Below the pieces are notes generated by a model that saw only the letters and a program-made list of their open reading frames with translations, was not told the origin of the DNA and did not search any database. This document shows positions 8,005 through 16,618 of a stretch of 34,864 nt of DNA, one piece after another. Numbering within the stretch: the stretch's first letter is position 1; each line of letters starts with the position of its first letter. Made by a program: the position numbers and the translations under genes. The stretch comes from Chloroflexota bacterium (GTDB taxonomy: Bacteria > Chloroflexota > Anaerolineae > Anaerolineales > Anaerolineaceae). The stretch is from the NCBI GenBank assembly GCA_012798065.1, contig JAAZNW010000028.1:1-34864 (forward strand), in the 5' to 3' direction.

Positions 8005-10565
8005 TCATCGACCGCCTGCAAATCAGCGGGTTTCTTTCATATAAAGAGAAAGTGGATATCGACTTCTCAGGTTTCGCCCTGGCCTGCATTTCAGGTCAAA
8101 ACGGCGCCGGTAAATCCAGTCTGCTTGAAGCCATCACCTGGGCGCTCTTCGGTGAAGCGCGCCGTAAAGACGACGCCATCATCCACATGGGTACTGATAC
8201 CGCCGAGGTGTTGCTTGAGTTCGATTACGAGTCCACGCGTTACCGGGTACAGCGCAGCAAAACTCGCGACAAGAGCACACAGCTTGAGTTTCAACTGCGC
8301 AACGCTGAAGGCAACTGGGTGCCGCTCACTGAAGCCACCATGCGCGGCACTGAAGAGCTCATCCGCCGCACCCTTCACCTGGACTATGAAACATTTACCA
8401 ATGCCTCGTTTTTCCTGCAGGGCAAAGCAGACCAGTTCGCTCAGCAGCGCCCGGGTGACCGTAAGCGTATCCTATCAGGCATCCTCGGTTTGGACATTTG
8501 GGAGGACTACCGCGAGGAAGCAGCGCGGCGCCGTAAGCTTTTGGAAAATGACCTTGCCCTGGTTATCAGCCATTTACAGGAAATTGAGACTGAACTGCAA
8601 CAGGAAGCAGAACGAAAGGAACGTCTCGCCCGCCTGGAAAAGGAAGTGAGCACCCAGACGGAACTCTTTGAGGCGCGAAAAGCCTATCTTGAGCAGCAGC
8701 GCCAGGTTGCCGAGCGTATTCTCGCCGACCAAAAACAGGTAGAAAAACAACGCGCGGAGATTAATCGCTTGCGCGCAGAGGATGAAACGATGCGCAGCGA
8801 TCTCGACCTGCGCACGCAAGAACGTCAGACCCATCTTTCCCTGTTACAGCAGGAAAAAGAGATCAGGCAGGAGGTGGACGCCTGGGAACAGGCGCGTAAA
8901 ACCCTCGAAGAGTGGGACACGCTGGCGCAGGATTTTCACCAGTACGATTCCCAGCGTCAGGCCCCGCTGCAGGCCATCGCGGTAGAAGAAAGCCGCCTCC
9001 AGGCCGAGTTAAACTCGCTTCAACAGAAACAGGCTGAAATCTTCTCAATAGAACAGGAACTGCCTGAGATCCAGCGGCTGGTTGAAGACTCCAGCAAAGC
9101 AGTCGAAGACTGCAGCGCAAAGCTGGCAACCCGAGCACAACTGGAAAAAGAAATGCGCGCTCTCCTGGATGAAATCGCCCGCGCCCGGGCTGAAAACACG
9201 CGCCTAAAAATGGAGATGGATGAAATTGTTGAGCATCGCACTCACCTGGAGAATATCAGCGGCGCTAACTGCCCCACCTGTGAAAAACCCCTCTCCGACG
9301 ATGAGCGCCAAAGGCTGGTGGATGAGATCAACGCGCGCGGCAAAGAAAAGGGCGACGCGCATCGCGAAAATAAAAGGATAATCGAACAAAGCGAAGCCCA
9401 ATATCGTGAGATCGAAACCGCGCTCCTCAACCTGCAGCGGGTGGACGCCGAGTTGAAACTGCAACAACGCATCTTCGACACGAAAGCGCAGGAATTACGC
9501 ATGAAGGAAGCCGCGTTCACTGACTGGCAGCAAAAAGGCGCCGTGCGCATGTTGGAGCTGGAAGAGACGTTGCGCTCTCAATCCTTTGCGCTGGAAGCGC
9601 GCAAGCAGTTAGCCATGATGGATGCTCAATTGAAGAAACTGGGTTACGACGCCGCCGCTCACGAACAGGCGCGCCGTATGGAACTGGATGGCCGCGCCAG
9701 CCAGGACAAAAAAATACAGCTGGAGAAGGCCAGGTCCGCCCTCGCCCCCCTCGAACAAAATATCACCTCGTTGCAAAAGAACATGGAGAACAACCAAAAG
9801 CGCCTTTCAGCGCTGCTTGATGAGCTCAGGCAGGACGAGGAAAAACTGGAGATCGAAACTTCCAACCTGCCGGATCTCGATCAATTGGAAAGAGATTACT
9901 ACGCAGCCCAGGAGCAGATGAACCAGGCGAACAGGGATTTAGGGTACACGCGCAATCAGGTGGAAGTGCTGGAAAAGCAGCGCGAACTAAAGGTGGAGAA
10001 ACTCGAAGAGAAAGACCAGCTTAACAACCAGGTCACTGATCTCAAAACGCTGGAACGCGCTTTTGGCAAAGACGGCATTCCCGCGCTGCTCATCGAACAG
10101 GCGCTGCCAGAAATTGAGCGTCACGCGAACGAGATCCTCGATCGGCTAAGCTCAGGGAGTATGTCTATCAGCTTCGAAACCCAGCGTGATTTCAAAGATA
10201 AGAAGCGCGAAGAACGTCGTGAGACGCTGGACATTCTCATCCGCGACCCCGCCGGTGAACGCCCCTACGAGCTCTTCTCTGGTGGCGAAGCCTTTCGGGT
10301 CAATTTTGCCATCCGCCTGGCACTCAGCCGTGTGCTGGCACATCGCGCCGGGGCGCGCCTGCAGACCCTCGTGATTGATGAAGGTTTTGGCAGCCAGGAC
10401 GCTGACGGGCGTCAACGCCTGGTAGAAGCCATCAACCTGGTAAGCACGGAATTTGAGAAGATCCTGGTCATCACCCACCTCGAAGAATTGAAAGACGCCT
10501 TCCCGGCGCGTATTGAAGTGACCAAAACGCCGGCTGGTTCTAAGGTTGAGGTAATCGCTGTATGA
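8001..10565 (+). CDS. sbcC: Exonuclease subunit SbcC (Rad50-type ATPase)
   Basis: SMC-like ATPase that clamps DNA and controls SbcD. The 854-residue product shows Walker A in SGQNGAGKSSLLEAITWALFG (near residue 30-50), a Q-loop region (FFLQGKADQFAQQ), and a long heptad-rich coiled coil (about 180-400 and 450-690). The coiled coil is interrupted by a zinc hook, Cys424-Pro-Thr-Cys427. The ABC signature ELFSGGEAFRVNFA (around 757-770) and Walker B TLVIDEGFGSQD (around 790-800) follow. This is somewhat shorter than E. coli SbcC (about 1,050) but usual for Gram-positive and Chloroflexota forms. The ATG overlaps the stop of the preceding gene and its own stop overlaps the next start (both ATGA), indicating tight co-expression. 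Confidence 0.95.
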   Translation: MIIDRLQISGFLSYKEKVDIDFSGFALACISGQNGAGKSSLLEAITWALFGEARRKDDAIIHMGTDTAEVLLEFDYESTRYRVQRSKTRDKSTQLEFQLRNAEGNWVPLTEATMRGTEELIRRTLHLDYETFTNASFFLQGKADQFAQQRPGDRKRILSGILGLDIWEDYREEAARRRKLLENDLALVISHLQEIETELQQEAERKERLARLEKEVSTQTELFEARKAYLEQQRQVAERILADQKQVEKQRAEINRLRAEDETMRSDLDLRTQERQTHLSLLQQEKEIRQEVDAWEQARKTLEEWDTLAQDFHQYDSQRQAPLQAIAVEESRLQAELNSLQQKQAEIFSIEQELPEIQRLVEDSSKAVEDCSAKLATRAQLEKEMRALLDEIARARAENTRLKMEMDEIVEHRTHLENISGANCPTCEKPLSDDERQRLVDEINARGKEKGDAHRENKRIIEQSEAQYREIETALLNLQRVDAELKLQQRIFDTKAQELRMKEAAFTDWQQKGAVRMLELEETLRSQSFALEARKQLAMMDAQLKKLGYDAAAHEQARRMELDGRASQDKKIQLEKARSALAPLEQNITSLQKNMENNQKRLSALLDELRQDEEKLEIETSNLPDLDQLERDYYAAQEQMNQANRDLGYTRNQVEVLEKQRELKVEKLEEKDQLNNQVTDLKTLERAFGKDGIPALLIEQALPEIERHANEILDRLSSGSMSISFETQRDFKDKKREERRETLDILIRDPAGERPYELFSGGEAFRVNFAIRLALSRVLAHRAGARLQTLVIDEGFGSQDADGRQRLVEAINLVSTEFEKILVITHLEELKDAFPARIEVTKTPAGSKVEVIAV

Positions 10566-11662
10566 ACATGATTCACGCCCGTGTCGGGTTGCAGCAGCGT
10601 GTGCTGCCGGAGTACCGCGCGGAATTCTTCGACACGCTGGCTACCGCCTGCCTGCAGGGGTTGGGGGTTTTCGCGGGTGAGCCCTGCCAGGGTGAAGCCG
10701 TAGAAGTTGTTGACCAGCTCTCTATTGCCTACTACACACACGCACGTAACCTGCATTTTTTTCGCGGCAGCGCCTATTTTTACTGGCAGGCAGGGGTTTT
10801 AGGCTGGCTGCAGCGCTGGCAGCCTGACGTGTTAATAATGGAAATCAACCCGCGTAATCGTTCCAACCCGCTGGCGGCGCGCTGGATGAAAGAACGCGGA
10901 CGCCCGGTGCTTGGCTGGGGGTTGGGTTTACCCGGCGCCGGAAAGATCTACCGGCTTATCTACCATAGCCTTTTACGTTCCTGCGACGCTGTGATCGCCT
11001 ACTCCACCACCGCCGCCCTCCAGTACCGTCATGCCGGAGTGGACCCATCCCGCGTATTTGTCGCCGCTAACGCGGTCACCCGCCGACCAACGGACCTGGT
11101 CGTTGCACGACCGCCGTCCTTCCATGAAAACACCCCGCAGCTCCTCTTCGTTGGGCGCCTGCAGCCGCGCAAACGCGTTGATACGCTGCTGTACGCTTTG
11201 GCCATGTTGCCCCCTCACCAACAACCGCGGCTATCCATTATTGGAGACGGACCTGACCGCTCACGCCTGGAGATGCTCGCCTGGCAGGTCTATCCACGAG
11301 CCGTGTTCCATGGTGCCAAACGCGGTCAGGAACTGGACCCTTATTACCAGGCCGCTGATCTATTCATCCTTCCGGGAACCGGGGGACTGGCCATTCAACA
11401 GGCTATGGCGCATGCCTTACCCGTCATCGTAGGCGCGGCCGACGGCACCCAAATTGAACTGGTGCGTGAGGAAAACGGCTGGACGCTGCCGGATGACAGC
11501 CCGGAAACCCTCGCCCGTGTTATTCGAGAAGCGCTGTCAGATGTTGAGCGCCTGCGTCAAAAAGGGCTGGCATCTCGTCGTATTGTTTCTGAAGAGGTCA
11601 ACCTGGAAGGCATGGTAAAGACCTTTTGCACAGCGGTTGAATCCGTTCTCTCAAAGGCTTAG
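10562..11662 (+). CDS. Glycosyltransferase, GT4-like (GT-B fold)
   Basis: A 366-residue putative glycosyltransferase that would move a sugar from a nucleotide donor to a lipid-linked or glycan acceptor on the inner face of the membrane. The C-terminal half has the GT4 nucleotide-binding pattern: LLFVGRLQPRKRVDTLL, PRLSIIGDGPDRSRLE, VFHGAKRGQELDPYYQAAD and a donor-site region LFILPGTGGLAIQQAMAHA. Here the usual E-x7-E site is altered: PGTGGLAIQQAMA has Gln where many members have the second Glu. The N-terminal acceptor half is divergent. It overlaps sbcC by four bases and is followed after 11 bases by a second glycosyltransferase. The sugar and acceptor cannot be told from sequence. Confidence 0.85.
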   Translation: MNMIHARVGLQQRVLPEYRAEFFDTLATACLQGLGVFAGEPCQGEAVEVVDQLSIAYYTHARNLHFFRGSAYFYWQAGVLGWLQRWQPDVLIMEINPRNRSNPLAARWMKERGRPVLGWGLGLPGAGKIYRLIYHSLLRSCDAVIAYSTTAALQYRHAGVDPSRVFVAANAVTRRPTDLVVARPPSFHENTPQLLFVGRLQPRKRVDTLLYALAMLPPHQQPRLSIIGDGPDRSRLEMLAWQVYPRAVFHGAKRGQELDPYYQAADLFILPGTGGLAIQQAMAHALPVIVGAADGTQIELVREENGWTLPDDSPETLARVIREALSDVERLRQKGLASRRIVSEEVNLEGMVKTFCTAVESVLSKA

Positions 11663-11673
11663 AGGAGGAAAGC

Positions 11674-12852
11674 GTGAACCTGTTGATCATTGCAGATGGG
11701 CGCAGCCCAATTACCCGGCGCTGGATACGCATGCTGCAGCCGCTGAATTACACTATCAACCTGGTCTCTACCTACCCCTGTCAACCGGTCGACGGAGTGA
11801 ACGAAACCATCCTCTTCCCGGTGGCGTTCGCCGGACTATCCGGCAGCCAGGCGGGAGGCGGCGCCAGGGGCGGGCGAAAAGTAGTTTCGCGTTACCGTGG
11901 ACTCGCTGCCACCCTGCGCCACTGGTTGGGTCCATTGACCATCACCCATGCGGAGAAAGATTATCTCGAGCTGCTGAACCGCCTGCAGCCAGACCTCGTG
12001 CATGCGCTGCGCATCCCTTATGAAGGCATGCTTGCCAGCCGCACCCCAACGGGCATTCCGCTGGTCATCTCCACCTGGGGCAACGACTTTACCTATCATG
12101 CGATCTCAAATGGGGTGATGGGCAGCGCCACTCGCCGCGCGCTGCTGCGCGCGGATGGGCTGATTTCTGATACCGTCCGCGACCTGCGCATCGCGCGCGC
12201 CTGGTCCTTCAACCCCGCCAAGCCGGCTGTATCTGTACCGGGTAACGGAGGGATCGACCTGGCTGAGATCGAGAACATCACCCAGGGGATCGACCCAGCT
12301 GTGCCCTGGCAAGTGATCAACCCGCGCGGGTTCCGCAGCGGCTCCGTGCGCAACGACACTTTTTTTAAATCCATCCCGCTCATTCTTAGCCTGTACCCAG
12401 AAGTGCAGTTCATTTGTCCATGGATGGCGGGACAACCCGAAGCCCTGAGCTGGGTGAATCGTCTCAGGATACTGGATAACGTTTCCTTGTTACCGATGAT
12501 CTCTCAGGCTGAATTATGGCGCGAGTTCGCTCGCTCTCTGGTATCCGTCTCGGTCAGTGAGCACGACGGCACGCCCAACTCGCTGCTTGAGGCCATAGCC
12601 ATCGGCTGCCTGCCCGTGTGCGGGGATATCGAATCAATCCGCGAGTGGATCCGCAATGGCGAGAATGGTATCCTGGTCGATCCCGCTGATGCTTACGCGC
12701 TGGCCGAGGCTGTGCAGCGCGGAATAATGGATGAAGAATTCCGCCGCGCTGCCGCTGCTCGCAACCGTGAGATCATCCGTGAGCGTGCCGAAATTACCAT
12801 CGTGAGGCAAAAGGTTGCCGAGTTTTACCAACGCATGACCGGGTTCGTGTAA
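11674..12852 (+). CDS. Glycosyltransferase, GT4-like
   Basis: A 392-residue GT-B glycosyltransferase, last gene of the sbcD operon. It starts with GTG at 11674, supported by AGAGGAGG eight bases or fewer upstream. An N-terminal acceptor domain opens with NLLIIADGRSPITRRWI and includes LQPDLVHALRIPYEGMLAS and LVISTWGNDF. The C-terminal donor domain has VSVSEHDGTPNSLLEAIAIG (E-x7-E-like region) and NGILVDPADAYALAEAV, both typical of family GT4. No signal peptide or membrane span is seen. It could build a cell-surface polysaccharide or glycolipid with the preceding gene; the product is unknown. A strong hairpin terminator follows two bases after its stop. Confidence 0.88.
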   Translation: MNLLIIADGRSPITRRWIRMLQPLNYTINLVSTYPCQPVDGVNETILFPVAFAGLSGSQAGGGARGGRKVVSRYRGLAATLRHWLGPLTITHAEKDYLELLNRLQPDLVHALRIPYEGMLASRTPTGIPLVISTWGNDFTYHAISNGVMGSATRRALLRADGLISDTVRDLRIARAWSFNPAKPAVSVPGNGGIDLAEIENITQGIDPAVPWQVINPRGFRSGSVRNDTFFKSIPLILSLYPEVQFICPWMAGQPEALSWVNRLRILDNVSLLPMISQAELWREFARSLVSVSVSEHDGTPNSLLEAIAIGCLPVCGDIESIREWIRNGENGILVDPADAYALAEAVQRGIMDEEFRRAAAARNREIIRERAEITIVRQKVAEFYQRMTGFV

Positions 12853-12853
12853 T

Positions 12854-12887
12854 AAAAACAGGCTGGCATTTTGCCAGCCTGTTTTTT
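12854..12887. terminator. Bidirectional intrinsic terminator
   Basis: AAAAACAGGCTGGC (12854-12867) and GCCAGCCTGTTTTT (12873-12886) form a perfect 14-base-pair stem around an ATTTT loop. It has T-runs on the outgoing side in both directions. It lies between the convergent glycosyltransferase and DUF362 genes and should stop both transcripts. Confidence 0.92.
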
Positions 12888-12893
12888 GTCTCG

Positions 12894-14000
12894 CTAAAGG
12901 TTGTGGATGACCCCCTCTTTTTTATACCTCATAAATAACTGCCCCCAGCCGGTGTTTTGGCACCATTCCTTAAAGACATATTTTTCTTTTAATGGCCAGT
13001 GCACATAATCATGATACACCTCTGAAAAGGCGATGGGGATGGCCACCAGCGGTGTACGGGTAACCAGCTTTTGCAGAAACTTGGTCGGACCATACCAGGT
13101 AAGCCAGCCCATGAACTGATGCAGATTGTGACCCACTTTGAAGTGCCAGTTCTCTCCTGAAATATCATCCCCCACCAACTCGATCTCACGAGGATCGCCC
13201 ACTCCCAACCCCTGGTTGTGACCAAGGTTGATGTACTTGATGCTCATCGGGTCAAAACCCATCAGTTTGGCTGCCACTGCATCAATGGCCACCTGGTCTT
13301 GTGATGCCAAAATGACATTCTTCACTTCCGGCTTCATCACCCGCGGACCGGTGCCATTGCCCGCGGTGGTGCCGTCCATCACCGCGAACAATCCTGTGTG
13401 GATTTCTTTCTGGATAGCCAGTAGGTCGATGATGGTCTCGTGGATATATGAATGGGTGTAATGTCGATGCTTGGTGAGCAGACCTCCAAATGCATTCTTA
13501 ATGGCGCCGGTGGTGGTGGTGTAGATATGGCATTTCGCCGTCGGCAGATGCACGATGTTCTTTCCTACAAAGTAATCTGGAATGTAGATACCTTCCGGAT
13601 AGATATGGTCGAGGGCATTCATCTTCGCCTTGGGCTTGTACTTAACCCAGGTCATATCTTTGTCTTCAAAGTTATACAGCACCGGGATATGGTAGTGTTT
13701 GAAGATGGGAACGTAACCGTTGAGGTCTTCTCCTTTGAAAGCGTTTGTCACCACGGTCTGGTTTTGCACACAGGTAATATCATTGTAGCCTTTACTTTTC
13801 AGCGCCAGGATGGTGCCTTCCATCTGCCAGGGTGTGGTGTTGGCGCTGGGCATCGGAAAGTGCCAAGAGATATTATCTTTGAGGATGGTAGTAGCACCAG
13901 GGTCCAGCGCTTTAGGCCCATCAGCCAGTTCGAAAAGACGAATGTAGTCTTCGATAACGGTTTCTGGCGTAGTCTTGAGTACAGCGACTTTTGAATTCAT
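12894..14000 (-). CDS. DUF362 domain-containing protein
   Basis: A 368-residue cytoplasmic protein of the DUF362 group, whose biochemical function is not established. Some members occur with ferredoxin-type iron-sulfur domains; this one has none (few cysteines, no CxxCxxC). Recognisable stretches are the opening SKVAVLKTTPETVIEDYIRL, LKDNISWHFPMPSANTTPW, NIVHLPTAKCHIYTTTTGA (family hallmark), FAVMDGTTAGNGTGPRV and NVILASQDQVAIDAVAAKLMG. No signal peptide or membrane segment is present. The start has GTGGAGA just before the ATG, and a good -10 lies about 36 bases upstream. It is monocistronic: divergent from the LysM/M23 lipoprotein and convergent with the glycosyltransferase. Confidence 0.85.
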   Translation of the reverse strand: MNSKVAVLKTTPETVIEDYIRLFELADGPKALDPGATTILKDNISWHFPMPSANTTPWQMEGTILALKSKGYNDITCVQNQTVVTNAFKGEDLNGYVPIFKHYHIPVLYNFEDKDMTWVKYKPKAKMNALDHIYPEGIYIPDYFVGKNIVHLPTAKCHIYTTTTGAIKNAFGGLLTKHRHYTHSYIHETIIDLLAIQKEIHTGLFAVMDGTTAGNGTGPRVMKPEVKNVILASQDQVAIDAVAAKLMGFDPMSIKYINLGHNQGLGVGDPREIELVGDDISGENWHFKVGHNLHQFMGWLTWYGPTKFLQKLVTRTPLVAIPIAFSEVYHDYVHWPLKEKYVFKEWCQNTGWGQLFMRYKKEGVIHNL

Positions 14001-14035
14001 TCTCCACGTCCCTTCACACGTCCTTTTATGGGTGA

Positions 14036-14041
14036 ATTATA
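14036..14041 (-). promoter_or_regulatory. -10 box of the DUF362 gene
   Basis: On the minus strand TATAAT sits 35 bases before the ATG, with TTGGCC about 18 bases further upstream as a plausible -35. The predicted leader of about 28 bases contains GTGGAGA as ribosome site. Confidence 0.55.
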
Positions 14042-14102
14042 CCAACAGGCAGTTCGCCTGGCCAACCCAGCCTGTGTACGCGCAACCCCGGCTGATTTGG
14101 TC

Positions 14103-14108
14103 TATAAT
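14103..14108 (+). promoter_or_regulatory. -10 box of the LysM/M23 lipoprotein gene
   Basis: TATAAT is followed by 12 bases and then the ATG at 14121, implying a leader of about six bases with no Shine-Dalgarno. It argues against the longer reading frame from 14028, which would include the promoter as coding sequence. Confidence 0.6.
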
Positions 14109-14120
14109 CCTTCTGAGTTC

Positions 14121-15665
14121 ATGAACAAGAAGATGCCTTTGAAACAACCCGGCTGGAATTTCCGCAGTCGCGCCTGCGGCCTGTTGATTTGCGGTCTGTT
14201 ACTGTTGGCGTCCTGTAACTTTCCAATACGCGACTTTTCCGCTTTGCCCCGACCTTACGCGACCTTGGATCCAGCGATCTTCGAATACCATCGTTCTGCC
14301 ACACCTACTGCCGGGCAGCCTGGCGCTGCTCCCACCCGCACACCTCAGCCTCCGCCCGTGGTGGATGAATCACTGTACCATATTTACACCATCCGTTCTG
14401 GTGACACATTCGAAACGGTTGCCAGGCACTTCAGTGTCACTCCCGCTGCTATCATCAGCATGGAAGCGCTGCCCCAAACCGGAATCCTCCCTCCAGGCCG
14501 TTACCTGGTCATTCCCAAGAACACCGACAACCTTTTCGAGCAAGAGATGATTTTGCCTGACAGCGCGGTGATCAACTCGCCTTGCGCCGCGCCTTTTGAT
14601 ATCAGCGCCTATGTAAGCGCTGCCGGCGGCTACCTGAGCACTTTCAGCCAGCCCGTGGCGGGCATTCGCTCAAGTGGGGCGGAAATCGTGCGCCGTGTCG
14701 CTGATAATCAATCCGTAAATCCAATGCTGCTGCTGGCAATCCTTGAGCACCGTGCGGGATTGGTTTTTGGAAAACAACCACCTGCAGATATTAATCACCC
14801 TTTGGGTTTCCGTAACATGTACTACAAGGGGCTTTACCAGGAGTTGTCGCTGGCGGCTCGTATGGTAAACACCGGGTACTACGGCTGGCGTTATGGGACG
14901 ATGACCATGGTCACTTTTACTGACCAGGTTGCGCAGCGGATCTCCCCGCACTTGAACGCAGGCTCAGTTGCCCTCATGTATCTTTTCTCGCAATCGTATC
15001 CCTCAACAGATTGGAACGAGAGATTGCTTGGAAAAAGCGGATTTATGGAAACCTACCTCGCCATGTTTCCAGACCCCTGGTTGTGTGCCGCAGAAGTTGA
15101 GCCGTTGTTAAGTGACACGCTCAGCGCGCCGCAGTTAGAGCTTCCCTTCGCCCCGGGTGAAGAATGGGCATTTACCGCCGGGCCGCATTACAGCTGGGTG
15201 GAGGGCACCCCTTTGGGCGCGCTTGATTTCGCGCCCAATATTAAAAGCGCTGGCTGCCGGGTCTCGCCTTCGTGGGTGCGCGCTTCAGCCCCTGGGGTGA
15301 TCACCCTGGCGGAAAACGGCGTGGTGATATTGACCCTTGAGGATGAAAAGGGTGACGTCACCGGCTGGGAAGTGATGTATCTGCACATCGCCGCAAACGA
15401 GCGCGTTCCATTGGGAACACGCCTGCGAAAAGACGACCCCATTGGTCATCCATCCTGTGAAGGCGGCTCTTCCACGGGAACACATGTGCATATCGCCCGC
15501 AAGTACAAGGGCGAGTGGATTGGCGCGCAAGGACTGTTCCCATTTGTATTAAGCGGCTGGGTGGCTTACCCCGGGGAACGCGCCTACCAGGGCCGGTTGA
15601 TGAAAGACGGGCAGGTGGTCATCGCCCGCCAGGGGGGCAACCAGGACTCTCTCATCAAACGTTAG
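14121..15665 (+). CDS. Lipoprotein with LysM domain and LasA-type M23 metallopeptidase domain
   Basis: A 514-residue secreted lipoprotein likely to bind and cut cell-wall or matrix peptides. The N-terminus is a lipoprotein signal: charged residues, a hydrophobic run and the lipobox LLASC with Cys32. A Pro/Thr-rich linker leads to a LysM domain (about 86-133, HIYTIRSGDTFETVARHF to YLVIPK). A helical middle region (about 170-330) follows, and a C-terminal M23 peptidase (about 340-500). The zinc ligands appear complete: His356 (AGPHYSW), Asp369 (GALDFAP) and His455-x-His457 (GTHVHIA). The 13-residue spacing between the first His and Asp matches the LasA/beta-lytic subgroup (M23A), not the common HxxxD type. 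The start at 14121 is chosen for the signal peptide and adjacent TATAAT; an ATG at 14133 is an alternative. A hairpin terminator follows. Confidence 0.88.
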   Translation: MNKKMPLKQPGWNFRSRACGLLICGLLLLASCNFPIRDFSALPRPYATLDPAIFEYHRSATPTAGQPGAAPTRTPQPPPVVDESLYHIYTIRSGDTFETVARHFSVTPAAIISMEALPQTGILPPGRYLVIPKNTDNLFEQEMILPDSAVINSPCAAPFDISAYVSAAGGYLSTFSQPVAGIRSSGAEIVRRVADNQSVNPMLLLAILEHRAGLVFGKQPPADINHPLGFRNMYYKGLYQELSLAARMVNTGYYGWRYGTMTMVTFTDQVAQRISPHLNAGSVALMYLFSQSYPSTDWNERLLGKSGFMETYLAMFPDPWLCAAEVEPLLSDTLSAPQLELPFAPGEEWAFTAGPHYSWVEGTPLGALDFAPNIKSAGCRVSPSWVRASAPGVITLAENGVVILTLEDEKGDVTGWEVMYLHIAANERVPLGTRLRKDDPIGHPSCEGGSSTGTHVHIARKYKGEWIGAQGLFPFVLSGWVAYPGERAYQGRLMKDGQVVIARQGGNQDSLIKR

Positions 15666-15706
15666 TATTCCAGGTGTGGATGGTTGGTTGGGGAAATTAA
15701 AATAAA

Positions 15707-15738
15707 AAAGGATGGTTTCGCGTCTCCGACCATCCTTT
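15707..15738. terminator. Terminator between convergent lipoprotein and ferritin genes
   Basis: AAAGGATGGT at 15707-15716 and ACCATCCTTT at 15729-15738 form a 10-base-pair stem with a 12-base loop. An A-rich run precedes it, giving a T-rich tail for the minus-strand transcript. It should mainly end the ferritin transcript and may also serve the plus-strand gene. Confidence 0.7.
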
Positions 15739-15758
15739 CAAATAACCAATGCGACTGT

Positions 15759-16250
15759 TTAATCGGCTTCGCGCATGCCAAGCTGGTGATCAAGCTGGTA
15801 CAGACCTCCCAGGCTGCCTTCCAGTTTCGTCACCATCGCGAGAACAGAGGAAGCATTCTTTTCTTCTTCGACCTGTTCATTGATGAACCACTGTAAGAAG
15901 ATCTGGCTGGCCACATCATTGGCTTCAACTGCCTTGGCGTAAATGCCATTAATCAGCCCGGTGACTTTCTGCTCGTGCTCATACACCTTGGTAAATACAT
16001 CTTTCACGCCTTTAAATTCCACTGGTGGTTGTTCAATGGCTTTCAGGCTGATCTTCTCGCCACGGTCCAGCAGGTAGTCGTAGAGCTTCATGGCGTGCTC
16101 CTGCTCCTCTTCTGCCTGTACTTTCAGCCATTTGGCGAAACCTGGCAAGTTTTCGGTTTCGCAATAAGCCGACATTGAGAGATAGAAATAGGCAGAATAC
16201 AGCTCGTGTTTAATCTGGTCGTTCATCGCTTCATATACTTTTGCATTCAT
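15759..16250 (-). CDS. ftnA: Non-haem bacterial ferritin (FtnA type)
   Basis: Iron-storage protein that oxidises Fe(II) and holds iron as a mineral in a 24-subunit shell in the cytoplasm. The 163 residues match the family length. Ferroxidase ligands are visible: Glu in QIKHELYSAYFYLSM, the EEEQEHAMKLYDY pair (Glu and His), and later Glu residues in YEHEQKV and NEQVEEEK. The ending GGLYQLDHQLG is typical of FtnA. The ribosome site GAGGGTG precedes the ATG. A promoter with extended -10 TGTTATTCT lies 43-51 bases upstream. I see no clear Fur box. It is monocistronic and ends at a hairpin shared with the convergent lipoprotein gene. Confidence 0.95.
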   Translation of the reverse strand: MNAKVYEAMNDQIKHELYSAYFYLSMSAYCETENLPGFAKWLKVQAEEEQEHAMKLYDYLLDRGEKISLKAIEQPPVEFKGVKDVFTKVYEHEQKVTGLINGIYAKAVEANDVASQIFLQWFINEQVEEEKNASSVLAMVTKLEGSLGGLYQLDHQLGMREAD

Positions 16251-16292
16251 AAGACACCCTCTCTGACGAAGAATTATTATTTTTACCTGTTA

Positions 16293-16301
16293 AGAATAAC
16301 A
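16293..16301 (-). promoter_or_regulatory. Extended -10 promoter of the ferritin gene
   Basis: Read on the minus strand this is TGTTATTCT, almost the same as the TGCTATTCT ahead of dnaK. TTAACA lies 20 bases further upstream, the same odd spacing as at dnaK, so the extended -10 is probably the main recognition element. Confidence 0.45.
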
Positions 16302-16618
16302 CAACTCTGTATGAAATTTGTTAATTTTTTATGACCCTGTAACGTTTGGGTTTTTAAGTATTCGGCGAAAACCTATATATGTGCGCCTTTCAAGACCGCT
16401 TAAACGCGATTGCTTTAGGCGCAGTGTTGGCAGAAAACCTCTGCATGCTGCTGGAGTTCCTCTCGACGCGTGCTTTACAAGACCTCGAAACCGAGATGAT
16501 AGACAAGACACTGCCAGCGGGTGCTTCTCCGCGCCTGGGTGTGGCAGTATGCCAATCCGCATAAAATGGATGGTAAGCAGGCTGATTGGATAATCCGCTA
16601 GAAAAAAATGGTCTCTTC
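16302..16618. other. Gene-poor intergenic stretch
   Basis: Short open frames exist on both strands (for example a 61-codon plus-strand frame from 16379), but none has a ribosome site, a recognisable family or convincing protein character. I see no repeat, terminator or RNA gene that I can support in this part. Confidence 0.4.

Noticed and set aside
14028..14120. Longer N-terminus for the LysM/M23 lipoprotein
   Set aside because: It would place 31 residues before the lipoprotein signal and read through a TATAAT box.
15186..15227. M23 domain first judged inactive because HxGxD is missing
   Set aside because: A His exactly 13 residues before the Asp fits the LasA/beta-lytic arrangement, so the zinc site appears complete.
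16379..16564. 61-codon plus-strand frame after the ferritin promoter
   Set aside because: No ribosome site, no recognisable family, and an opposing frame of similar length exists.
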